In this document: piece by piece, positions 1-8,700 of the stretch
Numbering within the stretch: the stretch's first letter is position 1
How the letters are laid out: each line of letters starts with the position of its first letter
NCBI RefSeq assembly: GCF_000754095.2
Contig: NZ_JQSG02000006.1
Location: forward strand, 995,501-1,059,500
Direction: 5' to 3'
From: Acidihalobacter prosperus
GTDB lineage: Bacteria; Pseudomonadota; Gammaproteobacteria; DSM-5130; Acidihalobacteraceae
DNA: 64,000 nucleotides
The notes under the pieces: model-generated
Database searches by the model: none
Told to the model about the DNA's origin: nothing
The model's input: only the letters and a program-made list of their open reading frames with translations
Program-made: the position numbers and the translations under genes

Positions 1-958
1 CGCCGAGCGGAGTGCGCAGGATGGCGCGGGCGCGGTTCCGGGTTTCGCTGAGCGTGCCGATCAGTGCGGCTTCGGTGCCGCCGGGCAGTTCGCGCCAGGC
101 GGCGAGGGCGCCCTCGGTCGCTTCGGGGGCGACGACCGCGACCACGCGGCCTTCGCAGGCGAGGTAGAGCGGGTCGTAGCCGAGCATTTCGCAGACCGCG
201 CGCACAGGCTCGCGCACCGGGATCAGCGCTTCGTCGAGGTGCAGGTCGAGACCCGTGGCGCGGACGATTTCATTGGCCACGGTGGCGAGACCGCCGCGGG
301 TGGGGTCGCGCATGAAGCGCAGGCCGTCGATGCCGAGCAGGGCCTCGGTCAGCGGCAGCACGGTGGCGGCGTCGGAGCGCAGGTCGCCGCGCAGGCCGAA
401 CTGCTCGCGCGCGAGCATCACCGCCACGCCGTGGTCGCCTACCGGGCCGCTGACCAGCACGCGGTCGCCGGCGCGGACCTCGCGCAGGCCGAGACGCCGT
501 CCCGGTTCGCGGATGCCGACGCCGGTGGTGGCGAGATACAGGCCGCCGCCCTCGCCGCGGCGCAGCACCTTGGTGTCGCCCGCCGCCACCGCCACGCCGG
601 CCTCGCGCGTGGCGCGCGCCAGGCTGGCCACGATGCGTTCGAGGGCGGCGATCTCGAAACCCTCCTCGACGAACACGTTGAGCGTGAGGTAGTGCGGCCG
701 CGCGCCGGCCACGGCGAGGTCGTTGACCGTGCCGTGCACCGCCAGCGCGCCGATGTCCCCGCCCGGGAACTCCAGCGGCTGTACGGTGAAGCCGTCGGTG
801 GTCACCAGCACATCGCCGGGCGGCAGCGGAATCGCCACCGCGTCGGCGTCCACGTCGAGGCGTGGGTTGGCGAGGTGCCGCGCGAACAGTTCCTCGATCA
901 GTTCGCGCATGTAGCGTCCGCCGTTGCCGTGGGCGAGGGAGACGTGGGTGTCCTGCAT
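1..958 (-). CDS. hypE: HypE hydrogenase maturation protein, 3' end cut
   Basis: HypE dehydrates the S-carbamoyl group placed on its own C-terminal cysteine by HypF, giving the thiocyanate from which the cyanide ligands of the [NiFe] site are made. About 319 codons are visible from an ATG at 958. The N-terminus has the family LAHGNGG motif, then the PurM-like ATP-binding fold with GDTKVL and DPTRGGLATV. The window edge removes roughly the last 20 residues, including the expected C-terminal PRxC cysteine, so completeness cannot be judged. It is the last visible gene of the leftward hypCABDF operon, 73 bases after hypF. Confidence 0.95.
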   Translation of the reverse strand, partial: MQDTHVSLAHGNGGRYMRELIEELFARHLANPRLDVDADAVAIPLPPGDVLVTTDGFTVQPLEFPGGDIGALAVHGTVNDLAVAGARPHYLTLNVFVEEGFEIAALERIVASLARATREAGVAVAAGDTKVLRRGEGGGLYLATTGVGIREPGRRLGLREVRAGDRVLVSGPVGDHGVAVMLAREQFGLRGDLRSDAATVLPLTEALLGIDGLRFMRDPTRGGLATVANEIVRATGLDLHLDEALIPVREPVRAVCEMLGYDPLYLACEGRVVAVVAPEATEGALAAWRELPGGTEAALIGTLSETRNRARAILRTPLG

Positions 959-1031
959 GACGGTGTGTCCTTTCGTTCTGTTTCGCAAAAGTTTCCTAAC
1001 GCAATGTTTTAAGGGATCAAAGTTTCGCGAG

Positions 1032-3296
1032 TTAAGACGGATTCGAGGTCGCGGCCGCGTATTCGACGACCTGTCCGAAGCTCAGTCCCGCGTCGTTGCA
1101 GGGAATGCGTTCGCCGAGGTGCGCGGCGAAGCCCTCGGCATCGAGCAGGGCCAGCGTGCGCTCGGCGAGCAGGCGGTTCTGGAACACGCCGCCGCTCAGG
1201 GCGACGGCATCGACCGGCTCGCGTTCGCGCAGGGTCACCGCCTGGGCGAGGATGGCCCGGGCCAGGCTTTCATGCGCGGATGCAGCCTTCTCGACAGGCG
1301 CGCGCGCAGGGTCGTCGAGCAGGGCTAGCAGCGGCGCCCAGTCGGTGATCCATAGGCCTGCGTCGTCCTGCGCCAGCGGCAGCGCGACGGCCTCGGTCGT
1401 TCCGGCATGGGCCGCCAGGGCTTCGAGGTACATCGGGCCCTGACCCTCGAAGCTCACCTCGCGGACCAGATCGAGCAGCGCGGCGACGGCGTCGAAGACG
1501 CGGCCGGCGGCGCTGCTGCGATGGCAGTTGAGATCGCGCTCCCAGGCGCTGCGCAGGAGCGCGGCATCGCCTTCCGCCATTTCGCTGTCGAGCGGCCACG
1601 GCATGCCCGCCTCCCAGCGCAGGGCGGCGGCGCTGCGCCAGGGTTCGCGCCCGGCGCGCCCTGCACCCGGCAGGCGAAACGGGCGCAGGCTGCCGACGCG
1701 TCTCCAATGGCCCGGCGCGCCGTACAGCGCCTCGCCGCCCCACAGCGCACCGTCGGGGCCGAGGCCGATGCCGTCCCAGGCGAAGGCCAGCCAGCGGCGG
1801 TGCGCGGGATGTTCGCCGGCGACGGCGGAGGCGTGTGCGTGGTGATGCCAGACGCGGTGCACCGGCAGCGCCTGAGCGGCGGCCCAGCGGGTGCTGGCGT
1901 AATCCGGGTGCGCGTCGCAGGCCACGGCCTCGGCGCGCACGCCGTAGAGCCGCTGCAGGTCGGCGATGGTGCGCGCAAAGAGGTCGCGGGCGCGCGGGCC
2001 GTCCAGGTCGCCGAGGTGCGGCGAGATGACGACGCGGTTTTCCCAGGCCAGCGCGACGGTGTTCTTCAGGTGGCCGCCGACGGCGAGCAGCGGGCGGGAC
2101 AGCGGCTGCGGCAGTTCGAGTTCGAGCGGCGTCAGCCCGCGGCCGAGGCGCAGCGGACGCGCGCGCCCTGCGACGACGCGCAGCACCGAATCGTCGGCCG
2201 GCCGCTCGATGGGGCGGTTGTGGTGCACAAAGGCGTCGGCCACGTCCGCGAGCCGGTTTTCGGCTTCGGCCTCGTCGGTGAGCACCGGTTCGCCGCTGGG
2301 ATTGGCCGAGGTGGCGACCAGCGGCCCGTCGAAATCGGCCGCGAGCAGATGGTGCAGCGGGCTGTAGGGCAGCAGGACGCCGAGTTCGTTCAGGCCGGGG
2401 CAGACGGAGGGCGCGAGGCCGTGCCCATCGCGTAGCGGCACGAGCACGATGGGGCGTTCCGGCGCGCGCAGCGCCGCCTCGTGCGCGGGCGAGAGATCGG
2501 CGACGCGGTGCAGGTCGCGCAGGTCCTCGGCGAACAGCACGGCCAGCGGTTTGTGCGGGCGCGGCTTGCGCGCGCGCAGCCGGGCGACGGCGGTTTCGTT
2601 GCGTGCGTCGCACAGCAGGTGGTAGCCGCCGATGCCCTTGACCGCGACGGTGGCCCCGGCGCGCAGCATGCCGACGGCGGCGGTCAATGCGGCCTCGTTG
2701 CCCGCGACGCGTTCGTCGCCGCCGACAAACGCCAGTTGCGGCCCGCAGGTGGGGCAGGCCACCGGTTCGGCGTGGAAGCGGCGGTCGAGCGGGTCCTCGT
2801 ATTCGCGACGACACTCGGGGCACAGCGTGAAGCCCGCCATGGTGGTGGCCGCGCGGTCGTAGGGCAGGGCGCGGATCAGGGTGTAGCGGGGTCCGCACTG
2901 GGCGCAGTTGATGAAGGGGTAGCGGTAGCGCCGGTTGCCCGGGTCGGCGAGCTCGGCGAGGCAGTCGGGGCAGGTGAAATAGTCCGGCGGCACGTGGTTG
3001 CGTGGGGCTTCGCCGGCGCGGCTGGGCAGGATGCGAAAGCCCTCGTCGATGTCGTCAGCCGCGGTCGGCGCGCCGCGTTCGAGCAGTTGCGGGCGGGCGA
3101 TGGCGGGGGCCTCGGCGATCAGCGCCTCGGCGAAGGCCGCCAGCGCGTCGTCGTCGCCGTGGGCCTCGATCTCCACCACGCCGGCGCCGTTGCGCACCGT
3201 GCCGGCGACGCCGAGGCGGTGCGCGAGGCGGTAGACGAAGGGGCGATAGCCGACGCCCTGCACGCGACCACCCACCACCCATCTGACGGCCGCCAT
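1032..3296 (-). CDS. hypF: HypF carbamoyltransferase
   Basis: HypF uses carbamoyl phosphate and ATP to carbamoylate the C-terminal cysteine of HypE, the first step of CN ligand synthesis for [NiFe] hydrogenase. The 754-aa protein has the normal domain order: acylphosphatase domain (GGRVQGVGYRPFVYRLA near residue 10), two zinc-finger-like CxxC-x18-CxxC units (about 105-185), a YrdC-like domain (about 200-380) and a Kae1-like domain with VWHHHAHASAVAGEH. The reading frame stays open upstream into hypD, but the ATG at 3294-3296 is chosen because it begins the acylphosphatase domain and sits 8 bases after the hypD stop. Cytoplasmic. Confidence 0.95.
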   Translation of the reverse strand: MAAVRWVVGGRVQGVGYRPFVYRLAHRLGVAGTVRNGAGVVEIEAHGDDDALAAFAEALIAEAPAIARPQLLERGAPTAADDIDEGFRILPSRAGEAPRNHVPPDYFTCPDCLAELADPGNRRYRYPFINCAQCGPRYTLIRALPYDRAATTMAGFTLCPECRREYEDPLDRRFHAEPVACPTCGPQLAFVGGDERVAGNEAALTAAVGMLRAGATVAVKGIGGYHLLCDARNETAVARLRARKPRPHKPLAVLFAEDLRDLHRVADLSPAHEAALRAPERPIVLVPLRDGHGLAPSVCPGLNELGVLLPYSPLHHLLAADFDGPLVATSANPSGEPVLTDEAEAENRLADVADAFVHHNRPIERPADDSVLRVVAGRARPLRLGRGLTPLELELPQPLSRPLLAVGGHLKNTVALAWENRVVISPHLGDLDGPRARDLFARTIADLQRLYGVRAEAVACDAHPDYASTRWAAAQALPVHRVWHHHAHASAVAGEHPAHRRWLAFAWDGIGLGPDGALWGGEALYGAPGHWRRVGSLRPFRLPGAGRAGREPWRSAAALRWEAGMPWPLDSEMAEGDAALLRSAWERDLNCHRSSAAGRVFDAVAALLDLVREVSFEGQGPMYLEALAAHAGTTEAVALPLAQDDAGLWITDWAPLLALLDDPARAPVEKAASAHESLARAILAQAVTLREREPVDAVALSGGVFQNRLLAERTLALLDAEGFAAHLGERIPCNDAGLSFGQVVEYAAATSNPS

Positions 3297-3304
3297 CGCT
3301 GAGC

Positions 3305-4408
3305 TCAGGCGCTGCGCGCCTCGCGCAGCCCCGACGACCACCAGATGCGGCAGGCGCCCTCGTCGGAGACCATGCAGGGGCCGATGGGGTTGCGCGGGGT
3401 GCAGGCGCGGCCGTAAAGGCGGCACTGGTCCGGAAAGATCCGGCCCAGCACCACCGAGGCGCAGTCGCAGCCGGGCGGCATCTCGCCGGCGCGGCGCCGC
3501 GTGTCCTCCGGCGCGGGGAACACGCGCCGTGCGTCGAGGTGCTGCCAGGCCGGACGCAGGGCGAAGCCGGAATCGGGGATGATGCCGATGCCGCGCCAGT
3601 TGGCGTCCTCGACCTGCATCACCTCGCTCAGCCAGCGTCGGGCCGTGGGGTTGCCGCCGGGGCGCACCAGCTCGGGGTAGCAGTTGTCGAGGAAGGGCCT
3701 GTCTTCGATGGTCTGGCGCAGCACCGAGTAGGTGGCGGCGAGCAGGCTCTCCGGGGTGAAGCCGGCGATCGCCGCGGGCATGCGGTGACGCTCGACCACG
3801 AAGGACCATTCCTCGGGACCCATCACGGTGGCGACGTGGCCGGGGGCGATCAGCGCGTCGAAGGCCGCCTCGCCCGAATCCAGCAGCATGGCCACGGCCG
3901 GCCAGGTCAGCCGCGCGGCGAGCAGGATCAGCAGGTTGTCGGGCACGCCCTCGGCCAGCATCGCAGCGACCGGCGCGGTGGTCGTCTCGAAGCCGGCGAC
4001 GAAGAACACCACCGGTTTGTCGGGTTCGGCGCGGGCGATGGAGGCGGCCTCCTGCGGCGAGGCGACCGGGCGCACGTCCGCACCCGCGGCGCGGGCCTGT
4101 TCCAGCGAGCGGGGTTCGCCCTTGGGCACGTTGGCCGGCACGCGCAGCATGTCGCCGAAGGCGACCAGCACCACGTCCTCCTCGAGGCTCAGGCGGATGG
4201 CCTCGTACAGGTCCTCCTCGGGGCAGACGCAGACCGGGCAGCCGGGGCCGGGAATGATCTCGATGCCGGGCGGCAGCGCGCCGCGGATGCCGGAGAAGCT
4301 GATGCTGCGCTCGTGGCCGCCGCAGACGTTCATCAGCCTGATGGGGCGCGGCAGCGCCAGTTCGCGGATGCGGGCCAGCCAGGTCTGCGCGATGGTCTGG
4401 GCGGGCAC
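3305..4408 (-). CDS. hypD: HypD Fe(CN)2CO assembly scaffold
   Basis: HypD is the iron-sulfur scaffold that, with HypC, holds the iron while CO and CN ligands are attached. The 367-aa length is typical. Visible motifs are the N-terminal MNVCGGHE (catalytic cysteine), GPGCPVCVCP, the FVAGFETTTAP loop and the C-terminal cysteine cluster GCDCASV, QCRLYGRACTP and CMVSDEGAC that binds the [4Fe-4S] cluster. It is packed between hypB (2-base gap) and hypF (8-base gap). Confidence 0.96.
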   Translation of the reverse strand: MPAQTIAQTWLARIRELALPRPIRLMNVCGGHERSISFSGIRGALPPGIEIIPGPGCPVCVCPEEDLYEAIRLSLEEDVVLVAFGDMLRVPANVPKGEPRSLEQARAAGADVRPVASPQEAASIARAEPDKPVVFFVAGFETTTAPVAAMLAEGVPDNLLILLAARLTWPAVAMLLDSGEAAFDALIAPGHVATVMGPEEWSFVVERHRMPAAIAGFTPESLLAATYSVLRQTIEDRPFLDNCYPELVRPGGNPTARRWLSEVMQVEDANWRGIGIIPDSGFALRPAWQHLDARRVFPAPEDTRRRAGEMPPGCDCASVVLGRIFPDQCRLYGRACTPRNPIGPCMVSDEGACRIWWSSGLREARSA

Positions 4409-4410
4409 GG

Positions 4411-5157
4411 TCAGTCCGCCTGGCTCGGCAGGCAGGCCGCGCGGCGGGTCCTCAGCCAGTCCAGCCAGGGTGCCATGCCGATATCGTGTTTCGCGGACAG
4501 CGGCATCACCGGTGCGGTGTTGGCCAGCGCGCGCAGTGCCGTCTCGGCGCGCGCCGGGGCGAAATCGTCCATCAGGGGCAGCAGGTCGATCTTGCTCAGC
4601 AGCAACAGGTCGGCGGCACGAAACATCACCGGATATTTGGCCGGCTTGTCGTCGCCTTCGGTGACGGACAACAGCACGACGTTGGCGTGCTGGCCGAGGT
4701 CGAAACTCGCCGGACAGACGAGGTTGCCGACATTCTCGATGAACACGATGTCGAGCGCCGTCAGCGGCAGCGCGTGCAGGGCATCGTGGATCATGTGGGC
4801 ATCGAGGTGGCAGGCGCTGCCGGTGGTGATCTGCACCGCAGGCACGCCATGGGCGCGGATGCGGCGGGCGTCGTTTTCGGTTTCCAGGTCACCTTCGATG
4901 ACGCCGACCCGCAGCGTTCCCGTCAATGTGTCGAGGGTGCGTTCGAGCAGCGCGGTCTTGCCGGCGCCGGGGGCGGACATCAGGTTGACCGCCAGTACCC
5001 CGTGGCGATCGAAATGCGCGCGGTTGTGGGCGGCCTCGCGGTCGTTGGCCGAGAGCAGGCCCTCCAATATTTCGATCGCGCCGGCGCCCTCGGCGGGTGG
5101 GCGGTCGAGAAGATGCCGGTTGCCGGAGGTGACGTTGCAGCCGCAGGTGTCGCACAT
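4411..5157 (-). CDS. hypB: HypB nickel-inserting GTPase
   Basis: HypB is a SIMIBI-class GTPase that works with HypA to deliver nickel to the hydrogenase large subunit. The 248-aa protein starts MCDTCGC, the high-affinity N-terminal nickel site (CxxCxC). It has the P-loop SAPGAGKT at about residue 62-69, the switch region GDLETENDARRI, and HLDAHMI. It lacks a long His-rich stretch of the kind some HypB proteins use for nickel storage. The hypA stop lies 19 bases upstream. Confidence 0.96.
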   Translation of the reverse strand: MCDTCGCNVTSGNRHLLDRPPAEGAGAIEILEGLLSANDREAAHNRAHFDRHGVLAVNLMSAPGAGKTALLERTLDTLTGTLRVGVIEGDLETENDARRIRAHGVPAVQITTGSACHLDAHMIHDALHALPLTALDIVFIENVGNLVCPASFDLGQHANVVLLSVTEGDDKPAKYPVMFRAADLLLLSKIDLLPLMDDFAPARAETALRALANTAPVMPLSAKHDIGMAPWLDWLRTRRAACLPSQAD

Positions 5158-5176
5158 GATGAGGGAGCCTCCAGAT

Positions 5177-5548
5177 TCAGCGGGCGATGGCTTCGTCGCC
5201 GGCCGGCGCGAGCAATTCCACGCTCACCAGCAACAGTTCGTCGCCGCCGGTCAATTGCGTGCTGGCATCGCCGCAATGGCTGCAGATCAGCCGATTGGGC
5301 GGACATTCGCTTTCCGCGCCGCATCGTTCGCAGCGTACGCGGACAGCGCTACGCTGCACGACCAGTTCGGCCCGTGCGGCCGCCGTGCCTGTGCGGGCGA
5401 TGGCGAAGGCCTCTCGCAGCAGTCCGGGCTCAACGCCTGACAGCGGGCCGATGCGGACGACCAGACGGCCGATCGATGCCGCCTCATGCGTTGCGGCCAC
5501 GGCCAACGCCCGGTCGAGCAGTGCGCGGCAGACGGACAGTTCGTGCAT
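5177..5548 (-). CDS. hypA: HypA nickel metallochaperone
   Basis: HypA binds nickel through its N-terminal MHE and hands it to the hydrogenase large subunit in partnership with HypB. The 123-aa protein begins MHELSVC and has the zinc site made of CERC and CSHC (about residues 74-95). Length and motif order are normal. It lies 3 bases after hypC and 19 before hypB in the leftward operon. Confidence 0.95.
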   Translation of the reverse strand: MHELSVCRALLDRALAVAATHEAASIGRLVVRIGPLSGVEPGLLREAFAIARTGTAAARAELVVQRSAVRVRCERCGAESECPPNRLICSHCGDASTQLTGGDELLLVSVELLAPAGDEAIAR

Positions 5549-5551
5549 GGC

Positions 5552-5782
5552 TTAGCGCGTCGCCCCGGCCTGCAAGGCGGCGAACAGCGCCTGACGGGCG
5601 GCCGCATCCTCGTGCGTGAGCGTCTGCAGCGCGTAGCCGACGTGCACGATGACGTGCTCGCCCACGGACGGCGGCGCGTGCTGCAGCAGGAACAAGCTGA
5701 CATTGCGGCGGATGCCCCCGGCCTCGCACACGGCCGTATCCCCGTCGATCTCCAGAATGCGCATCGGTATGCCCAGGCACAT
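5552..5782 (-). CDS. hypC: HypC hydrogenase assembly chaperone
   Basis: HypC/HybG-family chaperones bind the precursor large subunit and shuttle the Fe(CN)2CO unit from HypD. The 76-aa protein begins MCLGIPM, with the essential Cys2, followed by the small OB-like fold (ILEIDGDTAVCEAGG and GEHVIVHVGYALQTL). It is the first gene of the leftward hyp operon, so its promoter lies in the 5783-5942 gap shared with the hydrogenase operon. Confidence 0.95.
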   Translation of the reverse strand: MCLGIPMRILEIDGDTAVCEAGGIRRNVSLFLLQHAPPSVGEHVIVHVGYALQTLTHEDAAARQALFAALQAGATR

Positions 5783-5842
5783 GATGACGTTTCCTCGTCC
5801 GGCGTACAGGCATAAGCATGGACCAGAATAGCGCCGTTCGGG

Positions 5843-5856
5843 TTGAGCGACATCAA
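5843..5856. promoter_or_regulatory. FNR/DNR-type box between hyp and hyd operons
   Basis: The sequence reads TTGAG-CGAC-ATCAA, one mismatch from the FNR/DNR consensus TTGAT-N4-ATCAA. A TATACC hexamer at 5879-5884 lies where the -10 of a class II FNR promoter should be if the box is centred at -41.5 (start near 5891, about 50 bases before the hydB start). The box could also serve hypC. A suitable regulator is encoded at 35009-35683. Binding is inferred. Confidence 0.6.
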
Positions 5857-5942
5857 ACCGAGCCAGCCCATCGCGTGCTATACCTTCACGGGTCGGCCCC
5901 GCGTGGAGCGCCGGCCAGGCGGAATCTCGGGGAGTGAGTATC

Positions 5943-7052
5943 GTGACGACCGAGCAGGGATTTCTGGCGCGCGCCGGTCTGGATCGTCTGATCGACGCGT
6001 TGCGCGCGCGCGATTACGCCGTGATCGGCCCGCGCGTGCGCGATGGGGCCATCGTCTATGGCTCAATCGGTGCCGCCGCCGACCTGCCAACGGGCGTGCG
6101 CGACGCGCAGTCGCCGGGGCGCTACGCGCTGGAGCCGTCGCCGCTGGCCCGTCAGTTCGCCTGGGCGAATGGACCGCAGGCGCTCAAGCCGCTGGTATTC
6201 AGGCCGCGCGAGCGTCTGTGGGCAAGCTGGCGCACGCCCACGGGCGAACTGCATTTCGGCGCCGCCGCCGAAGCGATCGAGCCGACCGCGGTGATCGGCG
6301 TGCGTGCCTGCGACTTGGCCGCGCTCGAGCTTCAGGACCGTCACTTCCTGCGCGAGCCGTTTCCCGATCCCGCCTACCGCGCGCGGCGCGATGCGCTGTT
6401 TCTGGTGGCGGTGCACTGTACGCATCCGGCCGACACCTGCTTCTGCGCCTCCACCGGCGACGGGCCCGAGGCCGAGTCGGGTTTCGACCTCGCGCTGCAC
6501 GAGATCGACGACGGTTTCATCGTCGCCGCCGGCAGCGATGTCGGCGCCGCGGTGCTGGCCGGGCTCGATCTGCCGGCGGCGGATCAGGCCCGGATGGACG
6601 CGGCGCGCGCGGGCGTCGCGGCGGCCGCGGCGGCGCAGAGCCGAGCATTGCCGTCGCAGGACCTGCGCGCCACTTTACTGGAACGCCTGGAGTCGCCGCA
6701 CTGGGATGCGGTGGCCGAGCGCTGCCTGTCCTGCGGTAACTGCACCGCCGTCTGCCCGACCTGCTTCTGTCATGCCGAGTTCGACGAGCCGGCCAGCGAC
6801 GGAATCGTCAGCGAACACTACCGCCAGTGGGATTCCTGCTTCACCGCCGGGCACAGCTATCTGCACGGTATCGTGATCCGCGCGGAGACCCGCGCGCGCT
6901 ACCGCCAGTGGCTGACCCACAAGCTGGCGCACTGGCACGACCAGTACGGGCGCTCCGGCTGCGTGGGTTGCGGGCGCTGCATCTCATGGTGCCCGGTGGG
7001 CATCGATCTGACCGCGGAAGTCGTCGCGCTGGCTGGCGAGGGGAAGGCATGA
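5943..7052 (+). CDS. hydB: [NiFe] sulfhydrogenase beta subunit (group 3b)
   Basis: This is the iron-sulfur electron-transfer subunit of a cytoplasmic NAD(P)-linked group 3b-type hydrogenase (369 aa). Two ferredoxin-like cluster motifs are visible near the C-terminus: [16 protein letters not shown] (about residue 260) and [14 protein letters not shown] (about 340). Two in-frame GTG starts exist, 5934 and 5943. The GGGGAG at 5928-5933 abuts the first but is 9 bases from the second, so 5943 is preferred. It overlaps hydG by 4 bases (ATGA), indicating translational coupling. Gene order beta-gamma-delta-alpha matches Pyrococcus-type hydBGDA. Confidence 0.9.
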   Translation: MTTEQGFLARAGLDRLIDALRARDYAVIGPRVRDGAIVYGSIGAAADLPTGVRDAQSPGRYALEPSPLARQFAWANGPQALKPLVFRPRERLWASWRTPTGELHFGAAAEAIEPTAVIGVRACDLAALELQDRHFLREPFPDPAYRARRDALFLVAVHCTHPADTCFCASTGDGPEAESGFDLALHEIDDGFIVAAGSDVGAAVLAGLDLPAADQARMDAARAGVAAAAAAQSRALPSQDLRATLLERLESPHWDAVAERCLSCGNCTAVCPTCFCHAEFDEPASDGIVSEHYRQWDSCFTAGHSYLHGIVIRAETRARYRQWLTHKLAHWHDQYGRSGCVGCGRCISWCPVGIDLTAEVVALAGEGKA

Positions 7053-7882
7053 CGCTGCACGAACTGCCCGCGCCGGCCGAGATCGTCGAACGCACGGAGG
7101 AGTCGGCCAGCATCTTCACCCTGCACCTGCGCTTCGTCGATCCGGCGCGTCAGGCCGCGTTCCGCAGCAGCCCGGGCCAGTTCAACATGCTCGGCATGCA
7201 CGGGGTCGGCGAGGTGCCGATCTCAATTTCCTCCGACCCGGACGAGACCGGTTTAATCGGTCACACGATCCGCGCGGTGGGGCGGGTGACGCACGCGCTC
7301 GCCACCCTGCGCCCGGGCGATCGGGTCGGGCTGCGCGGTCCCTACGGGCGCGGCTGGCCGCTGCAGGAGGCCGAGGGCGGCGACGTGGTGCTGGTGACCG
7401 GCGGTCTGGGTTGCGCCCCGGTGGTGTCGGTGATCGATTACATCATGCGCCGGCGCGCGCGCTTCGGGCGGCTGGTCATCATCCAGGGCGTCAAGCATGC
7501 CGAGGACCTGATCTGGCGCCAGCGCTACGAGGCCTGGGCCTGCGCGCCGGACACCCAGGTGTGGCTGGCGGCGGACGTCGGCGGGCCGCACTGGGCCTGG
7601 GACGTGGGCCCGGTCACGGTGCTGCTCGATCACGCCGAATTCGATCATTCCAAGGCGCACGCGCTGATGTGCGGGCCCGAGCCGATGATGAAAGCGGTCG
7701 CCGAGCGGCTGCTGGCCGACGGCATGCCGCCCGAGCGGGTGTGGCTGAGCATGGAACGCAACATGCACTGCGCGGTGGGCCACTGCGGCCACTGCCAGCT
7801 CGGGCCGCTGTTCGTATGCCGCGACGGCCCGGTGTTTCCCTATCCCGTGTTGGCGCCGTGGCTGCGGCACCGGAGTCTGTGA
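7049..7882 (+). CDS. hydG: Sulfhydrogenase gamma subunit, FAD/NAD(P) diaphorase
   Basis: The gamma subunit carries FAD and the NAD(P)H site and passes electrons between nucleotide and the iron-sulfur chain. The 277-aa protein has a ferredoxin-reductase fold: an FAD-binding barrel ([11 protein letters not shown], then PISISS), the nucleotide-binding start [22 protein letters not shown], and a C-terminal [2Fe-2S] cysteine cluster ([14 protein letters not shown] then FVC). It starts inside the hydB stop codon and its own stop overlaps the hydD start. Confidence 0.92.
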   Translation: MTLHELPAPAEIVERTEESASIFTLHLRFVDPARQAAFRSSPGQFNMLGMHGVGEVPISISSDPDETGLIGHTIRAVGRVTHALATLRPGDRVGLRGPYGRGWPLQEAEGGDVVLVTGGLGCAPVVSVIDYIMRRRARFGRLVIIQGVKHAEDLIWRQRYEAWACAPDTQVWLAADVGGPHWAWDVGPVTVLLDHAEFDHSKAHALMCGPEPMMKAVAERLLADGMPPERVWLSMERNMHCAVGHCGHCQLGPLFVCRDGPVFPYPVLAPWLRHRSL

Positions 7883-8700
7883 TGAGCGAGGTATCCGCAA
7901 GCAACGCCGCCGCGCCGCCGCGCAAGCCGCGCGTGGCGGTGCACAAGTTCAGCTCCTGCGACGGCTGTCAGCTCGCCCTGCTCAATGCCGGCGAGGCGCT
8001 GCTGGCGCTGGCCGAGCGGGTCGATCTGGTGCACTTCGCGGAAGCCGGCCCCATGGACCCGGAGGCGGAGGTCGACATCGCCTTCGTCGAGGGCAGCGTG
8101 TCCACGCCGGAGGACCGCGCGCGCATCGTACGTATCCGCGCCAACAGCCGCTTTCTCGTCACCCTCGGCGCCTGCGCCACCGCCGGCGGTATTCAGGCGC
8201 TGCGCAACTTGGCCGACGGCGACGGCTGGCTGGGCACGGTCTACGCCAGCCCCGAGTTCGTCTCCAGCCTGGCGCAGGTGTCGCCGATCCGCGAACACGT
8301 GCACGTCGACCTGGAACTCTGGGGCTGCCCGGTCAGCGGCCGGCAGGTGTTGATCGCCGTCGGCAGCCTGCTCGCCGGCGCACCGCCTGCGGTGCCGGAC
8401 GAGCGCGTGTGCCTCGAATGCAAGCGCCAGCAGGCGGTGTGCGTGATGGTCACCCGCGGCGCGCCGTGCATGGGTCCGGTCACGCGCACCGGCTGCGGCG
8501 CGCTGTGCCCACGCTTCGAGCGCGATTGCTACGGCTGCTACGGCCCGGCCGAGCGCCCCAACACGCAGGCGCTGGGCCGCCGTTTCGCCGGGATCGGCCT
8601 GGTCGACGAGGCGATCGTGCGACGCTTCCATTTCATCAACAGCCAGGCGCCCGCATTCCTCGAGGCCGGGCAGCGGGCGCGGGGACATGCCGATGACTGA
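7882..8700 (+). CDS. hydD: [NiFe] hydrogenase small (delta) subunit
   Basis: The small subunit carries the iron-sulfur clusters that connect the NiFe site to the beta/gamma module. In the 272-aa protein the proximal-cluster ligands are visible in SSCDGCQLALLN, LGACATAGG and ELWGCPVSG. Further cysteines follow in CLECKRQQAVC, GAPCMG, TRTGCGALCPRFERDCYGC. No twin-arginine signal peptide is present, consistent with a cytoplasmic enzyme. It overlaps hydG by 1 base and hydA by 14. Confidence 0.93.
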   Translation: MSEVSASNAAAPPRKPRVAVHKFSSCDGCQLALLNAGEALLALAERVDLVHFAEAGPMDPEAEVDIAFVEGSVSTPEDRARIVRIRANSRFLVTLGACATAGGIQALRNLADGDGWLGTVYASPEFVSSLAQVSPIREHVHVDLELWGCPVSGRQVLIAVGSLLAGAPPAVPDERVCLECKRQQAVCVMVTRGAPCMGPVTRTGCGALCPRFERDCYGCYGPAERPNTQALGRRFAGIGLVDEAIVRRFHFINSQAPAFLEAGQRARGHADD

